In this document: positions 35,420 to 44,573 of the stretch, in pieces
How the letters are laid out: each line of letters starts with the position of its first letter
Numbering within the stretch: the first letter of the stretch is position 1
Origin: Streptomyces kaniharaensis
GTDB taxonomy: Bacteria; Actinomycetota; Actinomycetes; Streptomycetales; Streptomycetaceae
DNA length: 64,000 nt
Assembly: GCF_009569385.1 (NCBI RefSeq)
Contig: NZ_WBOF01000002.1
Span: 124,001-188,000, forward strand
Direction of reading: 5' to 3'
Made by a program: the position numbers and the translations under genes
Notes under the pieces: model-generated
What the model saw: only the letters and a program-made list of their open reading frames with translations
Databases searched by the model: none
What the model was told of the DNA's origin: nothing

Positions 35420-36778
35420 TCAGCAGGTAGGCCAGGGTGAGACGCGCATGGGCAGCGCATTGGGCCGGATCAGCGCTTGGACCACCGGCCGGACCCGGCG
35501 CCCCTCGACCGGCTGCGGTCGCCACCGCGAGACGATCGAGCGGAGGACGACCAGCATCTCGGCCATCGCGAAGTGGTCCCCGATGCACTTCCGGTTGCCG
35601 AGTGCGAACGGGACATAGGCGCCCGGTGGAAGGTCCCTCTCGGTACGGCTGAGCCACCGGTCCGGGTCGAATCGCAGGGGGTCCGGGAAGTACGCCGGGT
35701 CCCGGTGCATCGTCACCGCGCTGTAGATCAGCTCGGCCCCCTGCGGGAGCTCGACACTGCAGACCCGCACCGGCTCCAGGACACGCCGCATGAGCAGCCA
35801 GTTGGGCTGGTGCAGGCGGAGCACTTCTTGGAGGAACCGGTCGGTGAAGGGAAGCGTCGCTGCGCTGGGCAGGACGCCTGCGGGCAGCGCATCGCACTCG
35901 GCCCTGATCTGATCGGTGATCTCCGGGCGCCGGCCAAGTTCGTAAAGCGCCCAGGACAGGGTGGTCGACGTGGTTTCGGCACCGGCCATGAGCAGGGACA
36001 GCAGTTCGTCGCGGGCCTCCACGTCGGTCATCCCCTGCGGATTCCCGGGGGTGCCGGCGAACATGATCGACAGCAGGTCGCCGCGGTCGGTGGGATCCTG
36101 CCGAGCCTGCCGGACGGCGTTGTCCGCGAGTTCGCGCAGCGCCGCGGCTGCGGACAGGTATTTGCGATGTCCCAGCGCGGGCGAGGACGCGATCGGCGCG
36201 GGCAGGACGGTGCCCACGAAGACCCCACGCATCACCGTGGTCAGGTGCTCGGCGACCTGCTCCCCAAGCTCGGCCACGGCTGCGGCGCCGTCCGGTCGTT
36301 CAGTGCTGAAAAGGGTCGCGACGAGCATGGCCGTCATCATCCGACGCATCACCAAATCCATGGCGATCACCTCGCCCGGGCGCCAGGCCGACACCTGCTC
36401 CTCGGCGATGTCGGTCATCGTGCCGATGCACGCGGCGATGCTGTCACGGCGGAAAGCGGGCTGGAGCGCACGCCGCTGACGTCGGTGGAAATCCCGCTCA
36501 GACGTGATGATGCCGTTCCCGATGAAAGGCCGCGCGATGTCGAACAGCAGCCCTTTTTCGAACTTCCTGCTCTGCGTCACGAGAACGTCGTGGACGGCCT
36601 CCGGCGAGTTCAGGACGAACACCGGCCGATTCCCGAGGAATATCCTGATGATGCCGCCCTGAACCCTGACCGATTGCAGGAAGTCCACTCGCTTGACGGC
36701 CAGCTGTGGCAGGTGGCCGAGTAAGGGAAAACGGCCCGGCGCGATGGGCGCCGCCACTGGAGCAGTGATGGAACGCAC
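35420..36778 (-). CDS. cytochrome P450, first gene of the terpene operon
   Basis: 452 residues from GTG 36778, preceded by GGGAGG nine bases upstream. I-helix MAGAETTSTT, ExxR in QEVLRLHQP, FDPDRWLS, haem loop FALGNRKCIGD. The N-terminus (FPLLGHLPQLAVKRVDFL) and HRRQRRALQPAFRRD segment make it a relative of the P450 at 21275, a group acting on cyclised terpenes. The 31-base gap to the terpene synthase indicates one transcript. Confidence 0.93.
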   Translation of the reverse strand: MRSITAPVAAPIAPGRFPLLGHLPQLAVKRVDFLQSVRVQGGIIRIFLGNRPVFVLNSPEAVHDVLVTQSRKFEKGLLFDIARPFIGNGIITSERDFHRRQRRALQPAFRRDSIAACIGTMTDIAEEQVSAWRPGEVIAMDLVMRRMMTAMLVATLFSTERPDGAAAVAELGEQVAEHLTTVMRGVFVGTVLPAPIASSPALGHRKYLSAAAALRELADNAVRQARQDPTDRGDLLSIMFAGTPGNPQGMTDVEARDELLSLLMAGAETTSTTLSWALYELGRRPEITDQIRAECDALPAGVLPSAATLPFTDRFLQEVLRLHQPNWLLMRRVLEPVRVCSVELPQGAELIYSAVTMHRDPAYFPDPLRFDPDRWLSRTERDLPPGAYVPFALGNRKCIGDHFAMAEMLVVLRSIVSRWRPQPVEGRRVRPVVQALIRPNALPMRVSPWPTC

Positions 36779-37172
36779 GGCCCTGCACCTCCCTGAAGTG
36801 TAAGCTCGAAAAGTTGCTCGTCTTTGGAAAGTTCACTCGTCCGCGGCGCACCGTGATCATCGCCCGTCGCCTCCGGAGAGGTCAAGGGTGCGGCTGAAAA
36901 TGCGCGGCCGGAGGATTGGGAGCCGAAGGATGTGAATTCCTTCTGAATTCAGCCCGAAACTATCGGCCGTGCTGCTATGGGCGGCAGGCAGCACCGTAGG
37001 CAATGAAATTTGGACCTGCAAGTCCAAGGCGCTTGCGGCGTCGGCGAGTTGGCGACCACCGCCTGTGGGCGACCTGCTCTCCTCCTTTCCGGAATTTCAC
37101 GTGCCGGCAACCCGCCCGCGCGTGTCTTCGGCAGCTCGACGTCGGCCGACGCGTGGAGCGGAGCCGCAGGCA
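36779..37172. other. promoter region of the terpene operon and non-coding sequence
   Basis: 36779-36970 is richer in A+T than the average (AGCTCGAAAAGTTGCTCG, TTCCTTCTGAATTCAG) and should carry the operon promoter. No gene recognised to 37172. Confidence 0.4.
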
Positions 37173-37573
37173 TCACTGTGCTCCACTGCTGCATGAGCGT
37201 GGTCGTGCCCGTCCGGACTCACCAGGCAACAGCACCTCGGAGATCTTCGGCGACTTGCGGCACCACGGCGCGAGGATCTTCGAGGGGAACCGCTTGTGCT
37301 CGCCGGTGGCGTCGTCGACGCGTCGGTCGTTCACTCGTGGGGCGCTGACCTCGACCGGGCCGGCGGCGGTGACGACGGCGCGGGGTCGGTGGTGGCCGTT
37401 GCGGACCACCAGGCGCCGTCCGTGCTCGTCGGTCTCCGCGGCCAACTCGGCTATGTACTGGTTGACTTCCGCCTCCAGTGCGGCGGCGATCATCCGGCGG
37501 GCGCCTTCGCGGACGATCTCGTCGATCAGGGAGCCGGACTGGGTGGAGCCGTCGTCGGTGACTACGCTGAGCA
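37173..37573 (-). pseudogene. IS256-family transposase, N-terminal fragment
   Basis: The minus strand reads SLIDEIVREGARRMIAAALE, VNQYIAELAAETDEHGRRLV, VRNGHHRPRAVVTAAGPVEV and ends near FPSKILAPWCRKSPKISEVL. This is the first quarter of an IS256 transposase. The 5' side is replaced by the end of a group II intron, the 3' side is lost. Confidence 0.8.
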
Positions 37574-37800
37574 GTCGGGTAGCCGGGACGCATTGCTGCG
37601 TCCCGGCCCCCTCAGTACCGGACGTGCGAGTCATCCCCGCATCCGGCTCAAGCTGGCCTGTGGCTGCCGGTGGGTGTCATGCTTCCGGTCGCCAGCGTGT
37701 ACCTGGCGATGACAGGTCGTGTGAATCAGTTCCAGGTTGCTCGGGTGGTCGCTGCCACCCTTGCTGCGGTAGGAGCGGCGGCGAGGTTGCGGCGCTCCTT
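37574..37800 (-). mobile_element. 3' remnant of a group II intron (HNH end of the maturase, domains V and VI)
   Basis: The minus strand encodes RSKGGSDHPSNLELIHTTCH then RQVHAGDRKHD, the HNH C-terminus of an intron reverse transcriptase, ending at a stop near 37631. It is followed by a domain V-like hairpin at 37649-37615 beginning GAGCCGGATGCG and ending CGCACGTCCGGTAC (one mismatch from the usual GTTC end), a domain VI-like hairpin (GCCGGGACGCA/TGCGTCCCGGC) and the typical end CTACCCGAC at 37574. The intron sat inside the IS256 gene. Its 5' part is gone. Confidence 0.75.
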
Positions 37801-37995
37801 CTCCGCGTGCGTCACCCTGGGTCCCACCTACCCCGCAACGTAGATGGGCACATCAGTCCTGCCAGTCGCCACACCTACCATTCCTCCGGGCGCCCCGAGC
37901 CAACAACCGGGACGGCTCACCAGGAACCAGAGGCGACCTCAGGACCGGCAACCGCTCGGCTGCCACAGGCCCCGGGGGCCGCGGGCGGGCGGGCG

Positions 37996-38215
37996 CGGTG
38001 CGCTCCTGGTCGACGGAGACTGAGTTCCTGCTGGCCGGCGGGAAGCGCAAGGTGCGCCCGGACGGCGTGTGGCAGGCTCCGGAGACCGGGGTGCCGGTGT
38101 TGATGGTGGAGGTCGACCGCTTCGGCATGGCCCGGGCCCGGGTGGCCGCGAAGTTCACCTCCTACCGCGAGCTGTTCCGGACCAAGGTCTGCGACAGCGA
38201 CGTCGGCCGCGCATC
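37996..38215 (+). pseudogene. replication-relaxation core fragment
   Basis: The plus strand reads VRSWSTETEFLLAGGKRKVR, PDGVWQAPETGVPVLMVEVD and FGMARARVAAKFTSYRELFR, the same core as 23000-23120. Both ends are cut. Confidence 0.7.
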
Positions 38216-38297
38216 GTTTTGGACTTGCTGGTCCATTTTCAGCTGCCTAGCGTGCTGACCGTTCCCCCGTGACGAACCCGCACAGGAAGGTGTCATC

Positions 38298-39260
38298 ATG
38301 CACGCGATCCGCATCGAGGAGCACGGTGGTCCCGAGGTCATGCGCTGGACCGAGCTGCCGGACCCGATCCCACGCCCCGGCGAGGCGCTGGTGCGGCTGG
38401 GCGCCGCCGGCGTGAACTACATGGACGTCGGAGCCCGCGCTGAGGGCGGCCCGGGCTGGGCGGCTCCAGCGATCCTCGGCGCCGAGGGGATGGGGTACGT
38501 CACCGCCCTCGGCGAAGGAGTCAACGACCTCGCGGTCGGCGACCGGGTGGCCTGGTTCTACCACCCAGGCAGCTACGCGGAGCTGCTGGCCGTCCCGGCC
38601 CACTCGCTGGTCAAGGTTCCCGACGGCATCGGTGACGAGACGGCTGCCGCCGTGATGATGCAGGGCCTGACCGCCAGCCACCTGAGCACCGAGACCTACC
38701 CGATCGGGCCGGGCGACACCGCCGTGGTGCACGCGGCGGCGGGCGGCGTCGGCAGGCTGCTCACGCAGATGATCAGGACGCGCGGCGGCCGGGTGATCGG
38801 CCTGGTCTCCCGCGAGGAGAAGGCCCTCGTAGCGAAGGAAGCCGGCGCCGACCACGTGCTGGTCCACTCCGGCGGCGGCTTCGAGGAGCGGATCCGGGAG
38901 CTGACCGGCGGCCGCGGCGCCGACGTCGTCTACGACGGCGGAGGCACGGGCACGTTCCGCTCCTCGCAGCTGGCCCTGCGCCCGCACGGGGTGCACGCGT
39001 ACTACGGCCCCTTCATGGGCGTACCGGCGCTGCGGCCCACCGACCTGCCCAACAGCATCCTGCTGACCTATCCCGTGGTGCACCACCACGTCGCCACCCG
39101 CGAGACCCTGCTGCAGCGGACCGGCGAGGTGTTCGACCTGGTCCTGGACGGGCGAATCACCTCGCACGTCACCGGCCGCTACCCGCTCGCCGAGGCGGCC
39201 CGCGCCCACGCCGACCTCGAGTCGCGCCGCACCACCGGCAAACTGCTGCTCCTGCCCTGA
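38298..39260 (+). CDS. NADPH:quinone oxidoreductase-like protein (zinc-independent MDR)
   Basis: 320 residues, full length for the QOR group of medium-chain reductases. GroES-like N-terminus (GAAGVNYMDVGARAEGG), nucleotide-binding motif AAAGGVGRLLTQMI, then VIGLVSREEK. No structural zinc cysteines, as in quinone reductases. It reduces quinones or enones with NADPH. The TetR gene 79 bases downstream on the same strand probably regulates it. Start ATG 38298 with AGGAAGG upstream. Confidence 0.9.
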   Translation: MHAIRIEEHGGPEVMRWTELPDPIPRPGEALVRLGAAGVNYMDVGARAEGGPGWAAPAILGAEGMGYVTALGEGVNDLAVGDRVAWFYHPGSYAELLAVPAHSLVKVPDGIGDETAAAVMMQGLTASHLSTETYPIGPGDTAVVHAAAGGVGRLLTQMIRTRGGRVIGLVSREEKALVAKEAGADHVLVHSGGGFEERIRELTGGRGADVVYDGGGTGTFRSSQLALRPHGVHAYYGPFMGVPALRPTDLPNSILLTYPVVHHHVATRETLLQRTGEVFDLVLDGRITSHVTGRYPLAEAARAHADLESRRTTGKLLLLP

Positions 39261-39339
39261 CCCGCCGTCACCCGGTCGGCTCCGCCCGCCGCGCCCGATC
39301 CGCTTGAATGGGACCCGACAGCTCGTACCGGGAGGATCC

Positions 39340-39942
39340 ATGCCGCTGACCCGCAAGGGCACTGCGACCAGGCAGCGCATCGTCGAGGGCGCCGCCGACC
39401 AGATCCGCGAACAGGGGGTATTCGCGGTGCGGCTGGAGGACGTCATGGCCCGCACCGCGACCAGCAAGAGCCAGCTCTTCCACTACTTTCCCGGTGGGAA
39501 GGACGAACTGCTGCTGGCCGTGGCCCGCCATGAGGCGGCCCGGGCGATCGACGACCAGCAGCCGGAGCTCGGCTCCCTCACCTCCTGGGCCGCCTGGGAC
39601 CAGTGGCGCGACAAGGTCCTCGCCCGCTACCGCACGCAGGGCAGCGACTGCCCCCTCCATGCTGCCTTCAACCAGCTGGGCGGGACGAGCGACGCCACCA
39701 GGATCGTGGCGGGCGAACTGCTCGGCCGGTGGCAGCACCAACTCGCCGCGGGAATCCGCCACATGCAGGGCAGCGGCGAGATCGCCCCCGACCTGGACGC
39801 CGAGCGAGAGGCCGCATCCCTGTTGGCCGGCATCCAGGGCGGCGTGCTGATCCTCATGACCACGGGCGGCTCCACCCACCTGCAAGCCGCCCTCGACGCG
39901 GGCATCGCCCACCTCCGCGCCTCCGCCCGTCGTGACCACTGA
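39340..39942 (+). CDS. TetR-family transcriptional regulator
   Basis: 200 residues. N-terminal helix-turn-helix TRQRIVEGAADQIREQG then ARTATSKSQLFHYFPGGKDE, variable ligand-binding C-terminus. GGGAGG precedes ATG 39340. Probably represses the adjacent oxidoreductase gene and itself, responding to an electrophile or quinone. Confidence 0.92.
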   Translation: MPLTRKGTATRQRIVEGAADQIREQGVFAVRLEDVMARTATSKSQLFHYFPGGKDELLLAVARHEAARAIDDQQPELGSLTSWAAWDQWRDKVLARYRTQGSDCPLHAAFNQLGGTSDATRIVAGELLGRWQHQLAAGIRHMQGSGEIAPDLDAEREAASLLAGIQGGVLILMTTGGSTHLQAALDAGIAHLRASARRDH

Positions 39943-40373
39943 GAACTCTGCGACAGGACGAGAACGCGCAACCCTCCCAGGGCCGACGGCCGGGCTGCCA
40001 CGGACGGACCGCCGAAACTGCTTCCCGGCAAAGTGGGTGCAGGCAGCAGCAAGACCCCATGGACCCAGCGCGTCCACAGCACGGCCGGCACGCATCCGGA
40101 CACCCCGGCGACCGGAATCACCGGGTGCACTATGTACTGCTGCGCATGCGCGACCAAGGCCGGCCCGACACCCTCGCCGCGATGTCCTTCCAGAACGACG
40201 GTGTGGATCCCGGCCGCGCGGCAGGAAGCCAGAATCTGGTGGTCCGGCGGATCCGCCAGCAGGACCACCTTCTCCACGGTCACATGACAGATGGGCCAGC
40301 ATGCCGCAGCGAAGCACAGTTGAGCCGGCGGCTCCGCTCAATGCCCGCCGGCTTCGGGTCTGTACGGTGACCG
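39943..40373 (-). other. mostly non-coding, with a possible gene fragment at 40100-40283
   Basis: The minus strand from GTG 40283 reads VEKVVLLADPPDHQILASCR then AAGIHTVVLEGHRGEGVGPA, resembling the first Rossmann-like strands of ATP-grasp-type enzymes; coherence ends near 40100. Weak evidence; the remainder shows nothing. Confidence 0.3.
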
Positions 40374-41149
40374 GTGTATCTCCCGATCAAGGAAGAGCAC
40401 CTGATAAGCGACGTGATCGTCTCGGTTGAGGCGGTTGAAGAGGTTCGGCCGACTGAGCTGTCGGCGGACGTGCTGGACGAGCAGTTGATCGGGCAGTTGG
40501 TCGACCGGGCCCGGGCCAGCGGGCTCCAGTTGACCGGCGAGGGCGGGCTGCTGCAGCAGCTGACCAAGCGGGTGCTGGAGTCCGCCCTGGAGGGCGAGAT
40601 CACCGACCACCTCGGCTATGAGAAGCACGACCGGGCCGGTGCGGGTAGCGGCAACAGTCGCAACGGTGTCCGGGCGAAGACGGTGCTGACCGACGTCGGG
40701 CCGATCGAGATCGAGGTGCCCCGAGACCGCGAGGGCAGCTTCGATCCGCAGATCGTTAAGAAGCGCCAGCGGCGGCTGACCGGCGTCGATGAGATGGTGC
40801 TGTCACTGTCCGCCCGGGGTCTGACGCACGGTGACATCTCCGCGCATCTGGCCGAGGTCTACGGGGCGAGCGTGTCCAAGTCGACCATCTCCACCATTAC
40901 CGACAAGGTCATGGACGGGATGGCTGAGTGGCAGAACCGCCCGCTCGACGCGATCTACCCGGTGATCTTCATCGACTGCATCCACGTGAAGGTCCGCGAC
41001 GGGCAGGTCGCCAACCGGCCGATCTACGTCGCCCTCGCGGTGACCGTGGACGGCACCCGCGACATCCTCGGGCTGTGGGCCGGCGACGGCGGCGAGGGAG
41101 CCAAGTACTGGCTCCAGGTCCTGACCGAGATCAAGAACCGCGGCGTCGA
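40374..41149 (+). pseudogene. IS256-family transposase cut by an IS4 element
   Basis: The frame covers ADVLDEQLIGQLVDRARASG, ALEGEITDHLGYEKHDRAGA and VIFIDCIHVKVRDGQ (first catalytic Asp) to LQVLTEIKNRGVE, where the IS4 end starts. The second half of the catalytic domain is absent. This copy is distinct from the one at 37173. Its last ~72 bases reappear inverted on the far side of the IS4 element. Confidence 0.88.
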
Positions 41150-41188
41150 GGCAAGGCCGCGGAGTTAAGCCCCGCCCGGGTCCGTCAA
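41078..41188 (+). repeat. left arm of a 111-bp inverted repeat around the IS4 element
   Basis: Matches the complement of 42930-43040 with one mismatch. The inner ~39 bases are the IS4 terminal repeat (ends TTAAGCCCCGCCCGGGTCC); the outer ~72 bases are IS256 coding sequence. A normal insertion would give only the inner part. Confidence 0.9.
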
Positions 41189-42968
41189 GAGAGTGATCTC
41201 GGCCTGGACTGCAGGCATGGGGATGGGACCTCCGGTAGAGCAAGGGATCGACCAAGATCTGCTTGCTGAAGAGGTCCCGTTGACTGACCAGTCTGCCATC
41301 ACTCGGCCCGATTGCCTTGGAGGAGACGGAGGTTCCGTTCTGGCTCCGGGTCACTTGGGCGATCTCACCCGTTACCTTCCCGTCGAACTCGTGGACGCGG
41401 TGCTCGAGGAGAACCGCGCCGTGGAGCGTCGCCGACGGCTCCTGCCTTCTCGCGTCGGGGTGTACTTCGTCCTGGCCCTGGCGCTGTTCCCCGCCCTGGG
41501 CTACCTGCGTGTCTGGGACAAGCTGACAGTCGGACTCACCCGGTCACGGATTGCGCGGCCGAGCGAGAAGGCCCTTCGCTACCTTCGGCGGCGCGTGGGC
41601 CCGGCTCCGCTCAAAGCGCTGTTCGAGGTACTGGCCGGGCCACTCGCGCAACCCACCACGGTCGGCGTCCGCTACCGACGTTGGCGGACCGTGGCTTTCG
41701 ATGGGTGCAGTTCGCTGAAGGTGCCCGACTGCGAGCGGAACCGGGCCTGGCTCGGCAAGATCCAAGCTCGGTTGGGATGGGCAGGCTACCCGCTCCTCCG
41801 GCTGATGACGCTCTGTGAGACCGGATCCCGCGGCCTGCTCGGCGCGGTGTTCGGGCCGACGAGCGACTACGAGACCACCTATGCGCGCCGCCTTCTGCGG
41901 TTGGTGAACGCCAGCATGCTCGTGCTCGCCGACCGGGGCTTCGATGCGGACGACTTCCTGGCGGACACCGCGGCCACCGGAGCTCAGTTCGTCATCGGCA
42001 TCACCGCTCGCCGCCGTCCTGCGATTCTCGCTGTGCTGCCCGACGGCTCGTATCTCACCCGGCTGGGCAGGCTCAAAGTCCGCGTCATCGACGCGACGAT
42101 CACCATGACCACGGACAGCGGCCAGACGCTCTGCGAGCACTACCGCATCGCCACCACCCTGCTCGACCATCGCAGTGACCCCGCCGAAGCGCTGGTCCGG
42201 CTCTATCACGAGCGCTGGGAGGTCGAGTCCGCCTACTACGCGCTGCGACACACTCTGCAGGAGGGTCTCGTGCTCCGGTCACAGGACCGCGCCGGCCTAG
42301 AGCAGGAACTGTGGGCACAACTGATCGTCTACCAGCTCCTGCGGACGGCGATGGTCGACGCCGTGGAATCATGTCCGGGCACCGACCCGGACCGCGCCAG
42401 CTTCACCATCGCCTTGGAGACCGCACGCGACCGGATCATCCTCGCTGACGCAACCGCCGGACGAAGCGTTCACGATGAGCTGGTCGGTGCCATCGGCCTG
42501 GCCGTGCTGGACGGCCTTCTGCCACCGAGACGGCCTCGCACCAGTGCCCGCTCAGTCAAAGCTGGACGCACGCGATACCCCACCAACCCCGCAGAGCCCC
42601 GTCCTCGCAAGAGCAGGGCGATCACCGGCCTCGTCGTCAAGCTCCGCGCGGCTCCCGAGGCCCCACCCCGACCATCAGACGGCAGCGGGGACCGGCGCAA
42701 GACTGTCACTGGGATTCGGCCCATGGGCGCCGGCAACCGAAACCGGGCCTTCCACCTCATGGCCGCCGAGCCCGAACGATCCTGGCGACCCCGCGAAGTC
42801 GCCATTGCCCTGGGCATCCACAACTACGCGAGTTTCGCGACCCAGATGACCCAGTGGGCCACCGAAGGCCTCCTCAAGAAGATCGCGTACGGGGCCTACA
42901 CCCTCGCCGATGCATGGAAGAAGACGACGTTGACGGACCCGGGCGGGGCTTAACTCCGCGGCCTTGCC
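41150..42968 (+). mobile_element. IS4-family insertion sequence
   Basis: Terminal repeats inferred from the IS256 break point: roughly GGCAAGGCCGCGGAG... at 41149 and its complement near 42969. The exact ends cannot be fixed because the inverted identity continues outwards. One transposase gene fills the element. It interrupts an IS256 transposase. Confidence 0.8.
41193..42953 (+). CDS. IS4-family transposase with a C-terminal winged-helix extension
   Basis: 586 residues, longer than typical IS4 transposases. DDE residues: VAFDGCSSLKVPD, LVLADRGFDADDFL, and the YREK-like YHERWEVESAYYALRHT. After a Pro/Arg-rich linker (470-510), residues 515-586 form a separate domain, WRPREVAIALGIHNYASFAT ... 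WATEGLLKKIAYGAYTLADA, resembling the winged helix encoded by the separate IS5 accessory gene at 2379-2777. GTG 41193 is the longest start; a TTG near 41281 is an alternative. No frameshift. Confidence 0.88.
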   Translation: MISAWTAGMGMGPPVEQGIDQDLLAEEVPLTDQSAITRPDCLGGDGGSVLAPGHLGDLTRYLPVELVDAVLEENRAVERRRRLLPSRVGVYFVLALALFPALGYLRVWDKLTVGLTRSRIARPSEKALRYLRRRVGPAPLKALFEVLAGPLAQPTTVGVRYRRWRTVAFDGCSSLKVPDCERNRAWLGKIQARLGWAGYPLLRLMTLCETGSRGLLGAVFGPTSDYETTYARRLLRLVNASMLVLADRGFDADDFLADTAATGAQFVIGITARRRPAILAVLPDGSYLTRLGRLKVRVIDATITMTTDSGQTLCEHYRIATTLLDHRSDPAEALVRLYHERWEVESAYYALRHTLQEGLVLRSQDRAGLEQELWAQLIVYQLLRTAMVDAVESCPGTDPDRASFTIALETARDRIILADATAGRSVHDELVGAIGLAVLDGLLPPRRPRTSARSVKAGRTRYPTNPAEPRPRKSRAITGLVVKLRAAPEAPPRPSDGSGDRRKTVTGIRPMGAGNRNRAFHLMAAEPERSWRPREVAIALGIHNYASFATQMTQWATEGLLKKIAYGAYTLADAWKKTTLTDPGGA

Positions 42969-43040
42969 TCGACGCCGCGGTTCTTGATCTCGGTCAGGAC
43001 TTGGAGCCAGTACTTGGCTCCCTCGCCGCCGTCGCCGGCC
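42930..43040 (-). repeat. right arm of the 111-bp inverted repeat
   Basis: Complement of 41078-41188 with one mismatch. The outer part encodes, on the minus strand, GEGAKYWLQVLTEIKNRG, the IS256 segment already present on the left side. It is joined directly to a helicase gene fragment. Confidence 0.9.
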
Positions 43041-43476
43041 TCGACGGCCTCCACCGGCTCCTTGTGCGGGCGGGGCACCCGGGGATGACGCTCCCGCTCC
43101 ACGAACTGGGCGAGCGCGGCCAGGCCCTGGGCAAACCGGTCCGCGCGGGACACCGCCGGCTTCGCCTCGGCCGCGGCCTTCGCAGCCACCAGCTTGGCGT
43201 CGGCCCCGATGCCGATCGCCGCGAGCAGGTCCTGCTGGTCCTCGGCCAGGTCTGGCCAGGCGGCCCGCTGTGCCTTGACCCAGCGGCCGAGTTGCTCGCC
43301 TTCGTACACCGGGTCCTGGGGCAGGGTGGTCCAGTCGACCAGGCCGTCGGACTCCAGCCACCACTGCCGGGCGGTGGTGTATGCGCGCTGCCAGGTGATC
43401 GGCCAGGCCGGGCACCAGAACAGGTCGATCTCCTCCAGCGCCCGCCGCCGCTCCGGTACGAGCGCGCCCGGCAGCT
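43041..43476 (-). pseudogene. helicase-associated-domain fragment of a DEAH-type helicase
   Basis: The minus strand reads RRRALEEIDLFWCPAWPITW, QRAYTTARQWWLESDGLVDW, YEGEQLGRWVKAQRAAW and LAEDQQDLLAAIGI. The W...Y...LGxWVxxQR pattern is the helicase-associated repeat seen in the complete helicase at 56282-58549. Only one or two repeats remain; the motor is gone. Confidence 0.7.
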
Positions 43477-43628
43477 GGCTGCTGGCCCGTGGCGCGCAGC
43501 TCCGAGAGCCACGTCCCGATCGCGTAGCCGCCGATGGAGGCCCGCGCCGGCGCCGCCAGGCGATGACGGTGATGAGGATCTTCGGAATCCCGCTGACCCT
43601 CATCACCGTGGTGCCGTTCAGGGATGGG

Positions 43629-44573
43629 TCAGACCTGGTTCCAGTTGGAGCGGAAGTCGGTGCCGATGATCCTGGTGGAGCCGGCGAGGAGGGCGAGCAG
43701 GGCGCGGATCTGCGCGCGGTTGTTGTAGACGACGTTGGTGAGTCCCACGTGCACGGTGTAGGAGACGGTGGGGTCCTGGTTCATCCGGAAGAAGGCGTTC
43801 GACAGGCCGCCCCAGCTGTTCTCGGCTTCCTGTTCGAAGGGGGTGAGGCCCTGGGTGACAGCGTTCCGGTCGGCGAAGGCGTTGTGGTAGTGGCGCTGGA
43901 TACCAGGGAAGCGGGCCGCCTCCGAGAACATGTTGATCATCTGCAGGAGCGCCGAGGCGGTGCGGGCGTTGATCTGGGCGTTGGTTCCGACAAAGGAGTC
44001 CTCGGGGGTGGTGGCCAGGTGGAGGATCTGATCCCAGATGTTGTCGTAGCCGATGCGCATGGTGTAGCGGGTGTCGGCGCCGGCGACGTTGGTCAGGGAC
44101 TGGTAGTTGCCGCCGAAGCGCAGGTTGCGGGCGGTGTAGCCGGACGGCAGGAAGGAGCCGTAGGTGTCCTCCTGCCAGTCGTTGAACATGTAGGCGTTGC
44201 GGGAGAAACCAGGGCTGAACCCGACCAGGTACAGGTCGGTCGCCTGGAAGAACAGCGAGACGTGCTGATCCACACCGCGGTGGTCGGGGATCCTCAGCGT
44301 GAGCTTGTACAGCGCGCGCTGGCTCTGGGTCTGCTGGCCTCCGTCGCTGGCCGGGACCGCCACCACGTTGCGCAGGTCCCGGATGGTCGTGTCGTAGTCG
44401 TCGGCCAGCGTCGGGCCCAGCGAGTTGATCGGGATGGGCCACCGTCCGGCGTCTTGTGTCCCCTCGGGGATCGCCGCCACCGCCGTGCCGCCTGCGGCGA
44501 CCACGCCGCCCATGGAGATCGACAGTGCGAGCGCGGCGGCTCCCGCCAGTCGTCCCACCCTTGAAACAGCCAT
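43629..44573 (-). CDS. secreted ribosome-inactivating protein (rRNA N-glycosylase)
   Basis: 314 residues from ATG 44573, with GGAGG six bases upstream. Signal peptide 1-34 (AAALALSISMGGVVAAGG, cleavage near AVAA-IPEG). The mature part has RIP-fold landmarks: LYLVGF (111-119 region), FGGNYQSL, ALLQMINMFSEAARF with the catalytic Glu218 and Arg221, and a conserved Trp254 in ENSWGGLS. RIPs remove an adenine from the sarcin-ricin loop of large rRNA. Export suggests a target outside the producer. No immunity gene is evident nearby. It lies between a helicase fragment and an IS3 element, consistent with recent acquisition. Confidence 0.88.
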   Translation of the reverse strand: MAVSRVGRLAGAAALALSISMGGVVAAGGTAVAAIPEGTQDAGRWPIPINSLGPTLADDYDTTIRDLRNVVAVPASDGGQQTQSQRALYKLTLRIPDHRGVDQHVSLFFQATDLYLVGFSPGFSRNAYMFNDWQEDTYGSFLPSGYTARNLRFGGNYQSLTNVAGADTRYTMRIGYDNIWDQILHLATTPEDSFVGTNAQINARTASALLQMINMFSEAARFPGIQRHYHNAFADRNAVTQGLTPFEQEAENSWGGLSNAFFRMNQDPTVSYTVHVGLTNVVYNNRAQIRALLALLAGSTRIIGTDFRSNWNQV

